This document shows, piece by piece, positions 1 through 8,050 of a DNA stretch of 64,000 bases (position 1 is the stretch's first letter; every line of letters begins with the position of its first letter). The notes below the pieces were generated by a model. That model saw only the letters and a program-made list of their open reading frames with translations, ran no database searches and was not told the DNA's origin. The stretch is from positions 1,116,001 to 1,180,000 of the forward strand of contig NZ_CP146092.1 in NCBI RefSeq assembly GCF_037023145.1, read 5' to 3'. Both the position numbers and the translations under genes were made by a program. Source of the DNA: Ralstonia sp. RRA (GTDB lineage: Bacteria > Pseudomonadota > Gammaproteobacteria > Burkholderiales > Burkholderiaceae).

Positions 1-280
1 TCGTCACCAGCAGCATTTTCTTGCGGCCGATGCGGTCGCCCAGATGGCCGAACACGGCACCCGACAGCGGCCGCGCGATAAAGCCCACAAAGAACGTCGC
101 GAACGACGCCATCGTGCTCAGGAAGTGGTTGCTGCTCGGGAAGAACACCTCGCCAAGCACGAGCGCCGCGGCGGTGGCGTAGGTGTAGTAGTCGTAGAAC
201 TCGACGGCGGTGCCGATGAAGGCGGCGGTGGCCGCGCGCACCGGCTGGTGCGTCACCGTGGATGGTTGTGCTGCTGACAT
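1..280 (-). CDS. MFS permease, metabolite:H+ symporter (MHS) type, partial
   Basis: This is the first 93 codons of a major facilitator transporter whose 3' end lies beyond the left edge. The N-terminus has a short cytosolic leader, a first membrane segment containing EFYDYYTY (the FDY-type motif typical of MHS symporters such as ShiA/KgtP), a second segment, and the conserved MFS loop GHLGDRIGRKKM between helices 2 and 3. The ATG is preceded by a strong AAAGGAGG ribosome binding site. Its substrate cannot be told; the divergent amidohydrolase at 660 suggests a ureide, carbamoyl amino acid or organic acid, but that is inference. Confidence 0.85.
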   Translation of the reverse strand, partial: MSAAQPSTVTHQPVRAATAAFIGTAVEFYDYYTYATAAALVLGEVFFPSSNHFLSTMASFATFFVGFIARPLSGAVFGHLGDRIGRKKMLLVT

Positions 281-659
281 GGGGCGTCCTCCTTTATTGG
301 GCGTGCCCGCCGCCACGCCGCCGGCGTTCGTGCGCCGGTCTGTGCCGTGGAGGCGGGGTGTCGGTCGTCAGCCGATGCTGCCATTTATGCGCATCCACGC
401 AGATGCCGGCAAATTCGCATTTTTGATTCCCCGTATTAGCCGTGCTTATGCCCTTGGGTTGGGCGCTGGCCGCTGTGATTGCGCCATCGCGGTGCGAGCG
501 CTTGGCAGATCCATGACCTCATGCATGCTTCGCGCCAACGGTATTTGCCTGATTTATATGCCGGATAAACATTCGCAATTTGACGCGTCTTCTCCCGCTG
601 CCAGATAAAGACGCCCAGATGCGCCGAGCCGGTCGGCGTGCATGCGAAGGAATGGAGAC
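281..659. promoter_or_regulatory. Divergent intergenic region between permease and carbamoylase
   Basis: About 380 bases separate the two divergent start codons, so both promoters must lie here. The middle part (about 415-470 and 545-585) is more AT-rich than its surroundings and holds a short inverted repeat (TTAT at 553 and ATAA at 564). No convincing sigma-70 pair, riboswitch or coding sequence is visible; frames crossing it lack a ribosome binding site and protein-like composition. Confidence 0.4.
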
Positions 660-1883
660 ATGTTGAAGGTCAATGGGGCGCGGCTGTGGTCGAGCCTGAT
701 GGAAATGGCAGCGGTGGGCGGCACGCCCAAGGGCGGTGTGCGGCGTCTGGCGCTCACGGAAGAAGACGCAGCAGGCCGCGCGTTGTTTGCACGCTGGTGC
801 GAAGCGGCTGGTATGACGCTCAGCACCGATCGCGTCGGCAACCTGTTTGCGCGCCGTGCGGGCAAGTCGGCTGATGCACGACCAGTGGCCAGCGGTAGCC
901 ACCTCGACACGCAGCCGGAAGGCGGTCGCTTTGATGGTGTGTACGGCGTGTTGGCCGCACTGGAGGTTGTGCGCACGCTCAACGACGCGCGGGTCGAAAC
1001 CAACAAGCCCATCGAGATCGTCGTGTGGACCAACGAGGAAGGCGCGCGCTTCACGCCGGCCATGCTCGGCTCCGCCGCGTTTGCCGGCGTGATGCCGCTC
1101 GACCAAGCGCTGACTTCGCGCGATGCGCAGGGCGTTTCAGTTGCGGATGCCTTGGCGGCGACGGGTTACGCAGGCGAACGCGCCATCCCCGGTGAGCCGT
1201 TCGATACGTACTTCGAGGCGCATATCGAGCAAGGCCCGATCCTGGAGGAGAACGGTGTGCCGATCGGCGTCGTCACGGGCGGGCAGGCCATCCGCTGGCT
1301 CGACGTGCGCGTGCAGGGGCAGGCCGCGCATGCCGGCACTACACCGATGCGCTTCCGTCGCGATGCACTGTTCGCTGCGGCCGAGATGGCGGCTTCGCTG
1401 GAAGCGCTGGTCGATGACTTTGCGCCACGTGGCTTGGTCACGGTTGGTGAGATCGGCATCCGCAATGCGTCGCGCAACACCATCGCCGCTGACCTGACCT
1501 TCACCGTCGATCTGCGCCACCACGACGACGCCCGTATCGCGGAAATGGAAGCCGCGCTGCGTGGGCGTTTTGCTGAGGTTGCCGCGCGCCGTGGCCTGAC
1601 CGTGCAGATCGACCAGCATTGGGTGAGCCCCGCCACGCCGTTCGATGCCGCCTGCGTGAAAGCCGTGGCCGATGCGGTGGCGGCACTCGACTACCCGCAC
1701 CAGCGCATCGTGAGCGGCGCGGGGCACGACGCCATCCACATCGCCAAGCATTGCCCGACGGCGATGATCTTTATCCCGTGCGTCAACGGCCTGAGCCACA
1801 ACGAGGCCGAAGATGCGCTGCCCGAAGACGTCACGCGCGGTGCCGACGTGTTGCTGCATGCCATGTTGGCGCGGGCGAAGTGA
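660..1883 (+). CDS. Zn-dependent amidase/hydantoinase-carbamoylase family (M20 fold)
   Basis: The 407-residue protein belongs to the metallo-amidohydrolases that include N-carbamoyl-L-amino acid hydrolase, beta-ureidopropionase and allantoate amidohydrolase. Visible metal-site motifs run in family order: SGSHLDTQPEGGRFDG (His and bridging Asp), NEEGARF (Glu pair), EAHIEQGP, the dimerisation-domain QAAHAGTTPM, and GAGHDA followed by GLSHNEAED near the C-terminus. It would hydrolyse a carbamoyl or ureido amide in the cytosol, releasing ammonia and CO2 from a carbamoyl substrate. I chose the ATG at 660 because GAAGGA and GGAG precede it; an in-frame ATG at 642 lacks a site. The family cannot be split by substrate from sequence alone. 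Confidence 0.85.
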   Translation: MLKVNGARLWSSLMEMAAVGGTPKGGVRRLALTEEDAAGRALFARWCEAAGMTLSTDRVGNLFARRAGKSADARPVASGSHLDTQPEGGRFDGVYGVLAALEVVRTLNDARVETNKPIEIVVWTNEEGARFTPAMLGSAAFAGVMPLDQALTSRDAQGVSVADALAATGYAGERAIPGEPFDTYFEAHIEQGPILEENGVPIGVVTGGQAIRWLDVRVQGQAAHAGTTPMRFRRDALFAAAEMAASLEALVDDFAPRGLVTVGEIGIRNASRNTIAADLTFTVDLRHHDDARIAEMEAALRGRFAEVAARRGLTVQIDQHWVSPATPFDAACVKAVADAVAALDYPHQRIVSGAGHDAIHIAKHCPTAMIFIPCVNGLSHNEAEDALPEDVTRGADVLLHAMLARAK

Positions 1884-1980
1884 GTAGCGCATCGCTTTTC
1901 CCGACCCGTCAGTAGGGTCGATGCATTGCAACTTGTTGCGGTAGCATGACGCCTGCCGGCAATCCTGCCGGTGCAGTACG

Positions 1981-2130
1981 TCTTCAGGGCGGGGTGGAAT
2001 TCCCCACCGGCGGTATGCGGACCTTGGTCCGTGAGCCCGCGAGCGCCCGATATGCACCTGCATATCGGGGTCAGCAGATCCGGTGAGATGCCGGGGCCGA
2101 CGGTCAGAGTCCGGATGGAAGAAGATGTGC
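1981..2130 (+). promoter_or_regulatory. FMN riboswitch (RFN element)
   Basis: The stretch contains the conserved RFN blocks in order: TTCAGGGCGGGGTGGAATTC at the start, CCCCACCGGCGGTA, AGCCCGCGAGCG, a variable stem around 2048-2078 built from two CGATATGCA/TGCATATCG arms, GATCCGGTGAGATGCCGGGG, CCGACGGTCAGAGTCCGGATG and GAAGAAGATG. This matches the six-helix aptamer that binds flavin mononucleotide. It lies about 120 bases upstream of ribB and should lower its expression when FMN is abundant. No U-tract terminator is obvious between aptamer and start codon, so control at translation initiation is likelier; that part is inference. Confidence 0.96.
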
Positions 2131-2250
2131 GGAACAACACGCTCCCGCTACTGGGGCGCGCTTGGCCTTTGCCAGGTGTGCCGCTGCACGGGCGTGTTTG
2201 TCTGCTTGCCCTGGAACGTCTTGTCGCCAATCTCAGCGAGGAGCGTTTCC

Positions 2251-2976
2251 ATGTTGTCCACTCAGCAATCTCCTGTAGTTCACCCGCCCGCATTGCCCAC
2301 CAGCAATGGGATTCTTGACGCCATCGAAGCCCGCTTTGATCCGGCCGACATGCCTGCACGCATGGCGGCTGCACTCGATGCGGCGCGGCTTGGCGTGCCC
2401 GTCGTTGTGCTCGACGACGCCGACCGAGAGAACGAGGCCGACCTCATCGTTGCCGCCGACAAGCTCACGCAGGCCAGCATGGCCATGCTGATCCGCGAGT
2501 GCAGCGGCATCGTCTGCCTGTGCCTGACGGCGGAGAAGAGCGCATCGCTCGGCCTGCGCCCGATGGTGGAAGACAATCGCAGCCAGTACGGCACGGCGTT
2601 CACCGTGTCGATTGAGGCGCGTACGGGCGTGAGCACCGGCGTGTCGGCGGCGGACCGCATCACGACCATTCGCGCGGCCACTGCGCCGGATGCCGATACG
2701 CAATCGGTCGTCAGCCCCGGGCATGTGTTCCCGCTGGTGGCGAAGGAGGGTGGGGTGCTCACGCGGCGCGGCCATACCGAAGGCTCGGTCGACCTGGCGC
2801 GTCTGGCGGGCTTGCCGCCCGCTGCGGTGCTATGCGAACTGATGCTGCCCGACGGCACCATGGCGCGCCGTGACGACGCGGTGCGCTTTGCCGATCAGCA
2901 CAACCTGCCGGTGCTGACCATTGAGGACATCGTCCAGTATCGGGAACAGATGGAGCGCGCGGTCAGTTTTGCTTGA
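2251..2976 (+). CDS. ribB: 3,4-dihydroxy-2-butanone-4-phosphate synthase
   Basis: RibB converts ribulose 5-phosphate to 3,4-dihydroxy-2-butanone 4-phosphate plus formate, feeding the xylene moiety of riboflavin. The 241-residue protein shows the acidic active-site loop [25 protein letters not shown], and GHVFPL with [13 protein letters not shown] for phosphate and metal binding. It is a stand-alone synthase: the GTP cyclohydrolase II half of RibBA is missing. The first 20 or so residues precede the usual fold. The ATG at 2251 follows GCGAGGAG; the frame is open further upstream but that part overlaps the riboswitch. The FMN aptamer in its leader supports the assignment. Confidence 0.95.
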   Translation: MLSTQQSPVVHPPALPTSNGILDAIEARFDPADMPARMAAALDAARLGVPVVVLDDADRENEADLIVAADKLTQASMAMLIRECSGIVCLCLTAEKSASLGLRPMVEDNRSQYGTAFTVSIEARTGVSTGVSAADRITTIRAATAPDADTQSVVSPGHVFPLVAKEGGVLTRRGHTEGSVDLARLAGLPPAAVLCELMLPDGTMARRDDAVRFADQHNLPVLTIEDIVQYREQMERAVSFA

Positions 2977-3011
2977 TGCGGAAACCGGCCGCGCGAGAGA
3001 GGAGAGGTTGA

Positions 3012-3638
3012 TTACCGCTTGAGCGCGGCCGCTTCCTTGGCGAGCGCCGTGATGCCTGCCCAGTCGCCGGCAGCGACCTTGTCCTTGGGCACCATCCACG
3101 AGCCGCCCACGCACACCACGTTGGGCAGCGCGAGGTAATCGGGTGAGCTCTGCGGCGTGATGCCGCCCGTGGGGCAGAAACGCACGTCGCCGAACGGGCC
3201 GTAGATCGACTTGAGCATCGGGATGCCGCCTGCCGCTTCCGCCGGGAAGAACTTCAGCGTGGTCAGGCCAAACTCCAAGGCTGTGATCAACTCGGAAGGC
3301 GTGGCGATGCCCGGCAGCCAATCGAGGCCGACATCGGCCTGCGCCAGTGCCAGCGCAGCCGTGATACCCGGCGATACGGCAAACACAGCACCGGCTTCTT
3401 TCGCCTGCGCAAAGTGCTCCGGCCGCGTAAGCGTGCCGGCACCAACGATGGCGTCGCTGCCCAGGTCCTTGGCAACCGCGCTGATCACATCCAGCGCCAC
3501 CGGCGTGCGCATCGTGATCTCGAACGTGCGGATACCGCCTTCGTACAGCGCGCGGCACACCTTGACGCCTTCATCGACAGATTGGAACTGCAGCACCGGA
3601 ATGACTGGGCCGGCCTTGACGACGGAATCGATACCCAC
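3012..3638 (-). CDS. eda: KDPG/KHG aldolase (2-dehydro-3-deoxy-6-phosphogluconate aldolase)
   Basis: Eda splits 2-keto-3-deoxy-6-phosphogluconate into pyruvate and glyceraldehyde 3-phosphate. The 208-residue protein has the class I aldolase features: Glu40 in FEITMRT, GAGTLTRPEHF, AVSPG, the Schiff-base lysine (Lys129) in TTLKFFPAEA and the phosphate-binding CPTGGI. The start is GTG, set by a clear AGGAG seven bases before it. It is the last gene of the left arm of a divergon and lies 38 bases after the GntP permease. The kinase that would make its substrate is the last gene of the opposite arm at 9342. Confidence 0.95.
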   Translation of the reverse strand: MGIDSVVKAGPVIPVLQFQSVDEGVKVCRALYEGGIRTFEITMRTPVALDVISAVAKDLGSDAIVGAGTLTRPEHFAQAKEAGAVFAVSPGITAALALAQADVGLDWLPGIATPSELITALEFGLTTLKFFPAEAAGGIPMLKSIYGPFGDVRFCPTGGITPQSSPDYLALPNVVCVGGSWMVPKDKVAAGDWAGITALAKEAAALKR

Positions 3639-3676
3639 AACGTTCTCCTAGATCAACTTCACATCAACAGAACAGC

Positions 3677-5029
3677 TTAAACGATGGTCGACAGCGCCAG
3701 CGTCAGCAGCAGCGCCACGACCGAGATGATGGTTTCCAGCACCGTCCACGTCTTGAAGGTTTCCGGCACGGTCAGGTTGAAATACTCCTTCACCAGCCAG
3801 AAGCCGCCGTCGTTCACATGCGACAGGATCAGCGAGCCGGCGCCGGTTGCCAGCACCATCAGCTCCGGACGAACAGCGGCACCCGACGCAGCAGCGATGG
3901 GGGCGACGATGCCGCAGGCGGTGGTCATGGCCACGGTGGCCGAGCCGGTGGCGATACGGATCATCACGGCGACAACCCAGCCCAGCAGCAACGGCGACAG
4001 GTGCGCATCCGTGGCCACGCCCACGATGGCCTTCGACACGCCCGAGTCACGCAGGATCTGGCCGAAGCCGCCGCCTGCACCCACCACCAGCGTGATGGTG
4101 GCGATCGGCGCCAGGCACTCGTTGGTGAACTTGAGGATGGCCTCACGGTTGAAGCCGCGCGCCTTGCCGAACGTATAGAAGCTCACCAGCGCGGCGATCA
4201 GCAGCGCCATGACCGAGTTGCCGGCCAGCTTGAGGATATCGTTGGCCAGCGTCTTGGGCGTGGCGATCAGGTCCGCCCAGCTGCCGATCAGCATCAGCAC
4301 CACCGGCAGCAGGATCGTGAACAGCGTGATGCCGAAGCCCGGCAGTTCGCGCTTCTGGTCGGCTTCAACGAACTGCGCGGCCAGCGGGTTGTTTTCATTC
4401 GGCTTGACGTAGCGCGAAACGAGCATCGCCCACACCGGACCCGCCAGGATGGCAGTCGGCAGGCCGACGATCAACGCATACATGATGGTCTTGCCGATGT
4501 CCGCCTGGTAGGCCGTCACGGCCAGCAGCGCAGCCGGGTGCGGGGGGATCAGGCCGTGCACCACCGACAGGCCTGCCACCATCGGCAGGCCGACCATCAG
4601 GATCGGCGTGCCCGTGCGCTTGGCCACGTTGAAGGCAATCGGAATCAGCAGCACGAAACCGACTTCAAAGAACACCGGCAAGCCGATGATGAAGGCCACC
4701 ACCATCATTGCCCAGTGCGCGTTTTTCTCGCCAAAGGCGCTGATGAGCGTTTTGGCGATGCGCTCGGCACCACCGGATTCCGCCATCATCTTGCCGAGCA
4801 TGGTCCCCAAGCCCACCACCAGCGCAATGTGGCCAAGCGTGTTGCCCACGCCGGTTTCGAACGCCTTGACGATGCCGCCCATCGGCATGCCGACCACCAC
4901 GCCCAGCGCGAGCGAGACGACGATCAGCGTAACGAACGGGTTCAGTTTCTGGACGGCGATCAGGTAGATCAGCGCGACCACCGCCAACGCGGCGGTTAGC
5001 AATAGCGAGTTGCCTTGCATCGGGACCAT
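3677..5029 (-). CDS. GntP-family sugar-acid:H+ symporter
   Basis: A 450-residue inner-membrane permease with about 12-14 hydrophobic segments. GntP-family traits include the early FVTLIVVSLALGVVVGMPM, GLGTMLGKMMAESGGAERIA, GLPVFFEVGFVLLIP, HGLIPPHPAALL, GAGGGFGQILRDSG and SHVNDGGFW. Known members import gluconate, ketogluconate, glycerate or D-serine. Here the neighbours are an N-acyl-D-amino acid deacylase, a PLP deaminase and KDG/KDPG enzymes, so I infer a 2-amino sugar acid such as D-glucosaminate or its N-acetyl form. The ATG at 5029 follows GAGGAGGAAA; a second ATG lies three codons later. Confidence 0.9.
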   Translation of the reverse strand: MVPMQGNSLLLTAALAVVALIYLIAVQKLNPFVTLIVVSLALGVVVGMPMGGIVKAFETGVGNTLGHIALVVGLGTMLGKMMAESGGAERIAKTLISAFGEKNAHWAMMVVAFIIGLPVFFEVGFVLLIPIAFNVAKRTGTPILMVGLPMVAGLSVVHGLIPPHPAALLAVTAYQADIGKTIMYALIVGLPTAILAGPVWAMLVSRYVKPNENNPLAAQFVEADQKRELPGFGITLFTILLPVVLMLIGSWADLIATPKTLANDILKLAGNSVMALLIAALVSFYTFGKARGFNREAILKFTNECLAPIATITLVVGAGGGFGQILRDSGVSKAIVGVATDAHLSPLLLGWVVAVMIRIATGSATVAMTTACGIVAPIAAASGAAVRPELMVLATGAGSLILSHVNDGGFWLVKEYFNLTVPETFKTWTVLETIISVVALLLTLALSTIV

Positions 5030-5120
5030 CGGGTTTCCTCCTCAGGGATATTCACGGCTCTTGTTGTTGAGACGCCCCGTCGTGCAGGGCGCCTCTTTTG
5101 AAATGCGCTTGTGTTGCGAA

Positions 5121-5507
5121 CTACGGCTTCTTGTACGCCACGCAATCGACTTCGACCTTGCAGTCGATCACCATGCTCGACACCACGCACGCCCGAGCGG
5201 GCGGGTTGGCGCCGAAGTACTCCTTGAACACCTTGTTGAACGACTGGAAATCACGCGGATCATCCAGCCACACGCCGCAGCGCACGACGTGCTCGGGGCC
5301 GTAGCCCGCTTCGGCCAGGATGGCCAGCACGTTCTTGATAGTCTGGTGCGACTGCTCGACGATGCCGTTGCCGACTACCTCGCCGTTCACCATGGGCGTC
5401 TGGCCCGAGACGAACAGCCAGCCGTCTGCGCCGGCTGCGCGGGCAAAGGGGAGGTGCTGGCCACCGGTGCCGGTGCCGCCTTCAACGCCAATTCGGGTAA
5501 TCGTCAT
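5121..5507 (-). CDS. RidA/YjgF-family reactive enamine/imine deaminase
   Basis: The 128-residue protein is a Rid superfamily member that hydrolyses reactive 2-aminoacrylate-type enamines or imines released by PLP enzymes. Visible are the GGQHLPFARAAGADGWLFVSGQ segment, the HQTIKNVLAILAEAG helix, VVRCGVWLDDPRDF (with the conserved Arg that salt-bridges the imine carboxylate), PARACVVSS and VEVDCVAYK. I chose the ATG at 5507 because GAAAGGA precedes it; an in-frame ATG at 5528 would add seven residues without a ribosome site. Placement between the deacylase and the permease, with a PLP ammonia-lyase in the opposite arm, suggests that it speeds hydrolysis of that enzyme's enamine product. Confidence 0.9.
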   Translation of the reverse strand: MTITRIGVEGGTGTGGQHLPFARAAGADGWLFVSGQTPMVNGEVVGNGIVEQSHQTIKNVLAILAEAGYGPEHVVRCGVWLDDPRDFQSFNKVFKEYFGANPPARACVVSSMVIDCKVEVDCVAYKKP

Positions 5508-5542
5508 CGCTACGTTCCTTTCTTTCAAGCAGATACAGAGAT

Positions 5543-7027
5543 TCAGTGAAGCTCAACGGCGGCGGCTGCCTGTGCACGCGGCCCGCGCTTGAGGAAGCGC
5601 CCGGCGCGATGCGGCTGCACAGCGCCATCCTGATACGACAGATGGCCGTTCACCCAAACCGCCGCAATGCCGGCCGCCGGTTGCTGCGGATCGGTAAAGG
5701 TGGCGACGTCGCGCACCGTTTCGGGGTCGAACAGCACGAGGTCGGCCCAGTAACCTTCGCGTACCAGGCCACGCTCGGTCAGGCCGAAGCGCTCGGCAGA
5801 CTGGCCCGTCATCTTCCGAATGGCCGCTGACAGGGAGAGCAGTTTGCGCTCGCGGCTGTAGTAGCCGAGCACGCGCGGGAAGGCGCCCCACAGGCGCGGA
5901 TGCGGCTTCGGATCGTTCGGCAGGCCGTCGGAGCCGATCACCGTGGCCGGGTGCGTGATGATGCGGTCCAGGTCTTGCGCCGACATGTTGTGGTACACCG
6001 CGCCCGCCGGTTGCAGGCGGCGGGCGGCTTCCATCAGGTCAGTGCCCCAGGCAGCGGCGATCTCCTTGAGCGTTTGCCCAGCCATGCCCGGCTCAGGTTC
6101 CGACCACGTGATGAAGATGTCGAATTCGTCCGTCACCTGCTTCAGGTCCAGCGTGGATGAGCTGGCGGTATACGGATAGCAATCGCAGCCCACCGGCTGA
6201 TAGCGCTGGGCACCTTCGATTGACTCCAGCACTTCGCCCGCACGGCCCCAGTTGGCGGCGCCCGCGCACTTCAGGTGGGAGATCACGATGGGCACGCGCG
6301 CGTGCTTGCCGATACGGTAGGCCTCCTCCATCGCGTCGAGAATCGCGGCGAATTCGGTACGCAGATGCGTGGTGTAGATGGCGCCGGCTTCAGCCAGCGG
6401 CTCGGCAAGGCCCATCACCTCTTCGGTGGTCGACGCAAACGCGTTGGCGTAGGCCAGGCCGGTGGACAGTCCCAACGCTCCGTTGTCGAGCGCCTCGCGC
6501 AGTTGCGTGCGCATGCCTTCGACTTCGTCGGCGGTGGCGGGGCGGTCGAGGCGGTCCAAGTGGTTGTTGCGCAGCGCCGTGTGACCAACCAGCGCGGCCA
6601 CGTTGACGGCCGGCTGCGCACGCTCAACGGCATCTACATACGACGCAAAGGTCGGATACGCAAACGCACTGGTGGGCCCCAGCAGGTTCATCGGGTCCGG
6701 CGGATCGCCCTTGAGCGTGGCGGGCGACGCGCTGATCCCGCAGTTGCCGACGATGACCGTGGTGATGCCCTGCGACACCTTGGGCAGCATGTCGGGCGTG
6801 CGGATCACGTTGGTGTCGTCGTGCGTATGCACGTCGATGAAGCCGGGGGCCAGCACACGGCCCTCGCCGGCGATCTCTTCGTCGCCCAGCCACGCGGTGG
6901 AATCCGACGTGGCGATGGCAGCGATGCGCCCATCGGTGATGGCCACGTCAAACAACGTGGCCTCGGGCTCGTGGCCGCTGCCGTCGACGATGCGGACCTG
7001 GCGGATGACGGTGTCGTACTGCTGCAT
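5543..7027 (-). CDS. N-acyl-D-amino acid / N-acyl-D-glucosaminate deacylase
   Basis: A 494-residue amidohydrolase of the D-aminoacylase family. It shows the metal site DVHTHDD, the NCG metal Cys loop (TTVIVGNCGISASP), THLRTEF, ISHLKCAG, VIGSDGLP with the catalytic Asp, and the C-terminal beta-sandwich half GYWADLVLFDPETV. Family members remove acyl groups from N-acyl-D-amino acids and also from N-acyl-D-glucosaminate and related compounds. The ATG at 7027 sits three bases after the stop of the rpiR gene, so the two are probably translationally coupled. The surrounding KDG/KDPG genes favour a sugar-amino-acid substrate over ordinary D-amino acids. Confidence 0.88.
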   Translation of the reverse strand: MQQYDTVIRQVRIVDGSGHEPEATLFDVAITDGRIAAIATSDSTAWLGDEEIAGEGRVLAPGFIDVHTHDDTNVIRTPDMLPKVSQGITTVIVGNCGISASPATLKGDPPDPMNLLGPTSAFAYPTFASYVDAVERAQPAVNVAALVGHTALRNNHLDRLDRPATADEVEGMRTQLREALDNGALGLSTGLAYANAFASTTEEVMGLAEPLAEAGAIYTTHLRTEFAAILDAMEEAYRIGKHARVPIVISHLKCAGAANWGRAGEVLESIEGAQRYQPVGCDCYPYTASSSTLDLKQVTDEFDIFITWSEPEPGMAGQTLKEIAAAWGTDLMEAARRLQPAGAVYHNMSAQDLDRIITHPATVIGSDGLPNDPKPHPRLWGAFPRVLGYYSRERKLLSLSAAIRKMTGQSAERFGLTERGLVREGYWADLVLFDPETVRDVATFTDPQQPAAGIAAVWVNGHLSYQDGAVQPHRAGRFLKRGPRAQAAAAVELH

Positions 7028-7029
7028 GT

Positions 7030-7911
7030 TCAATCCCCAAGCGGCTGGCGGTTGCCGCCGCCGCGATGCGCATCGAGCACGTACTTGATGCGCCGTAAGA
7101 GCTCCTTGCTGCGATCGGCCTGCCGCAGTGCGACCTCCGTCGCCAGCAGGTCGATCATCATCATCATGGCGTAGCGCGATGACGACGGCTTGAAGATGAA
7201 ATCGGTCTCCATGGCCTGGATCGGCAGCAAGACATCGGCCAGCGCCGCCACCGGCGAACCGATGGCCGTGATGGCCACGATCTTGGCGCCGTATTCGCGC
7301 GCGATGGTCACGCTGTCGATCACCTCCGGCACGTGGCCGGTCACGGAGAACACGACCACCACGTCGTCCGGACTGAGCGTGGCCGCGACCATCCGCTGCA
7401 GCATCGAATCATGATAGGTGGTGACTGGCCGTCCCAGGCGGGCGAGGCGGTAGCGCATCTCGTCGGCCATGGTGGTCGAGCCGCCGCCCATGCCGAACAC
7501 GGCGATCATGCGGGCCACGGCCAGTGCCTCGGCGGCGGCGCGGAAGGCCTCGGGCCGCACCAGTGCGCGATTGGCTTCGAGCACGTTGCTGATGTCAGCC
7601 AGGATGCCGTCGGCGCTGGAGGGCGGGCGATCGGCGCCGCCATCCAGAAAGCGCTGGCCGACTGCGGCTGCCTGCGCTAGCTTGAGTTTGAGTTCACGCA
7701 CGTCGCGGCAACCCATGGCCTTGGCAAAACGGGTGACGCTGGCTTCGCTTACGCCGGCGCGTTCGGCCAGCGTCTGGATGCTGCCGGCGGCCGCTTCGGC
7801 AATGTCGCCCAGCACCGTTTGCGCGACCTTCTGCTCAGCGGGACGCAACTCGGCGGCACGCTGAGAGATTCGGGTGACGATGTCCATCGGTTCGCGCATT
7901 GGTTCAAGCAT
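7030..7911 (-). CDS. RpiR/MurR-family transcriptional regulator with SIS domain
   Basis: The 293-residue regulator has an N-terminal helix-turn-helix (about residues 10-85, with LAERAGVSEASVTRFAKAMGC) and a C-terminal SIS domain (about 120-260, with VFGMGGGSTTMADEMRYRLARLG, a typical phosphosugar-binding turn). Such proteins usually respond to phosphosugars; KDPG would be the natural ligand here, as for HexR. The ATG at 7911 follows GGGAG. It opens the left arm of the divergon, and the 140 bases between it and the PLP enzyme gene carry paired near-palindromes that are plausible operators (7956-7970 and 8057-8071), implying autoregulation. Confidence 0.92.
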   Translation of the reverse strand: MLEPMREPMDIVTRISQRAAELRPAEQKVAQTVLGDIAEAAAGSIQTLAERAGVSEASVTRFAKAMGCRDVRELKLKLAQAAAVGQRFLDGGADRPPSSADGILADISNVLEANRALVRPEAFRAAAEALAVARMIAVFGMGGGSTTMADEMRYRLARLGRPVTTYHDSMLQRMVAATLSPDDVVVVFSVTGHVPEVIDSVTIAREYGAKIVAITAIGSPVAALADVLLPIQAMETDFIFKPSSSRYAMMMMIDLLATEVALRQADRSKELLRRIKYVLDAHRGGGNRQPLGD

Positions 7912-7955
7912 GCTGGGCTCCCGGTAGTTGTCCGGATAGCTGCGATCGGGGTGTT

Positions 7956-7970
7956 TTGGTACTTTGTAAC
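7956..7970. promoter_or_regulatory. Candidate RpiR operator, copy 1
   Basis: The site reads TTGGTACTTTGTAAC. Its core GGTAC-TTT-GTAAC is an imperfect palindrome, and the first 13 bases recur exactly, in inverted orientation, at 8059-8071. It lies 45-60 bases upstream of the rpiR start codon. Repetition on both sides of one divergent promoter region, next to an SIS-domain regulator, is the basis for calling it an operator; binding is inferred. Confidence 0.6.
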
Positions 7971-8050
7971 AGGCTGGCCCGGAGAATAGTTTCGCCGCTA
8001 TCATTGTGTCAACCCGATGTTTACCCCCAAAGGAACGCGAGTCGATTTCC

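Noticed and set aside
210..608. A 132-codon plus-strand frame across the permease start and the intergenic gap
   Set aside because: It overlaps the well-supported permease start in antisense and has no ribosome site.
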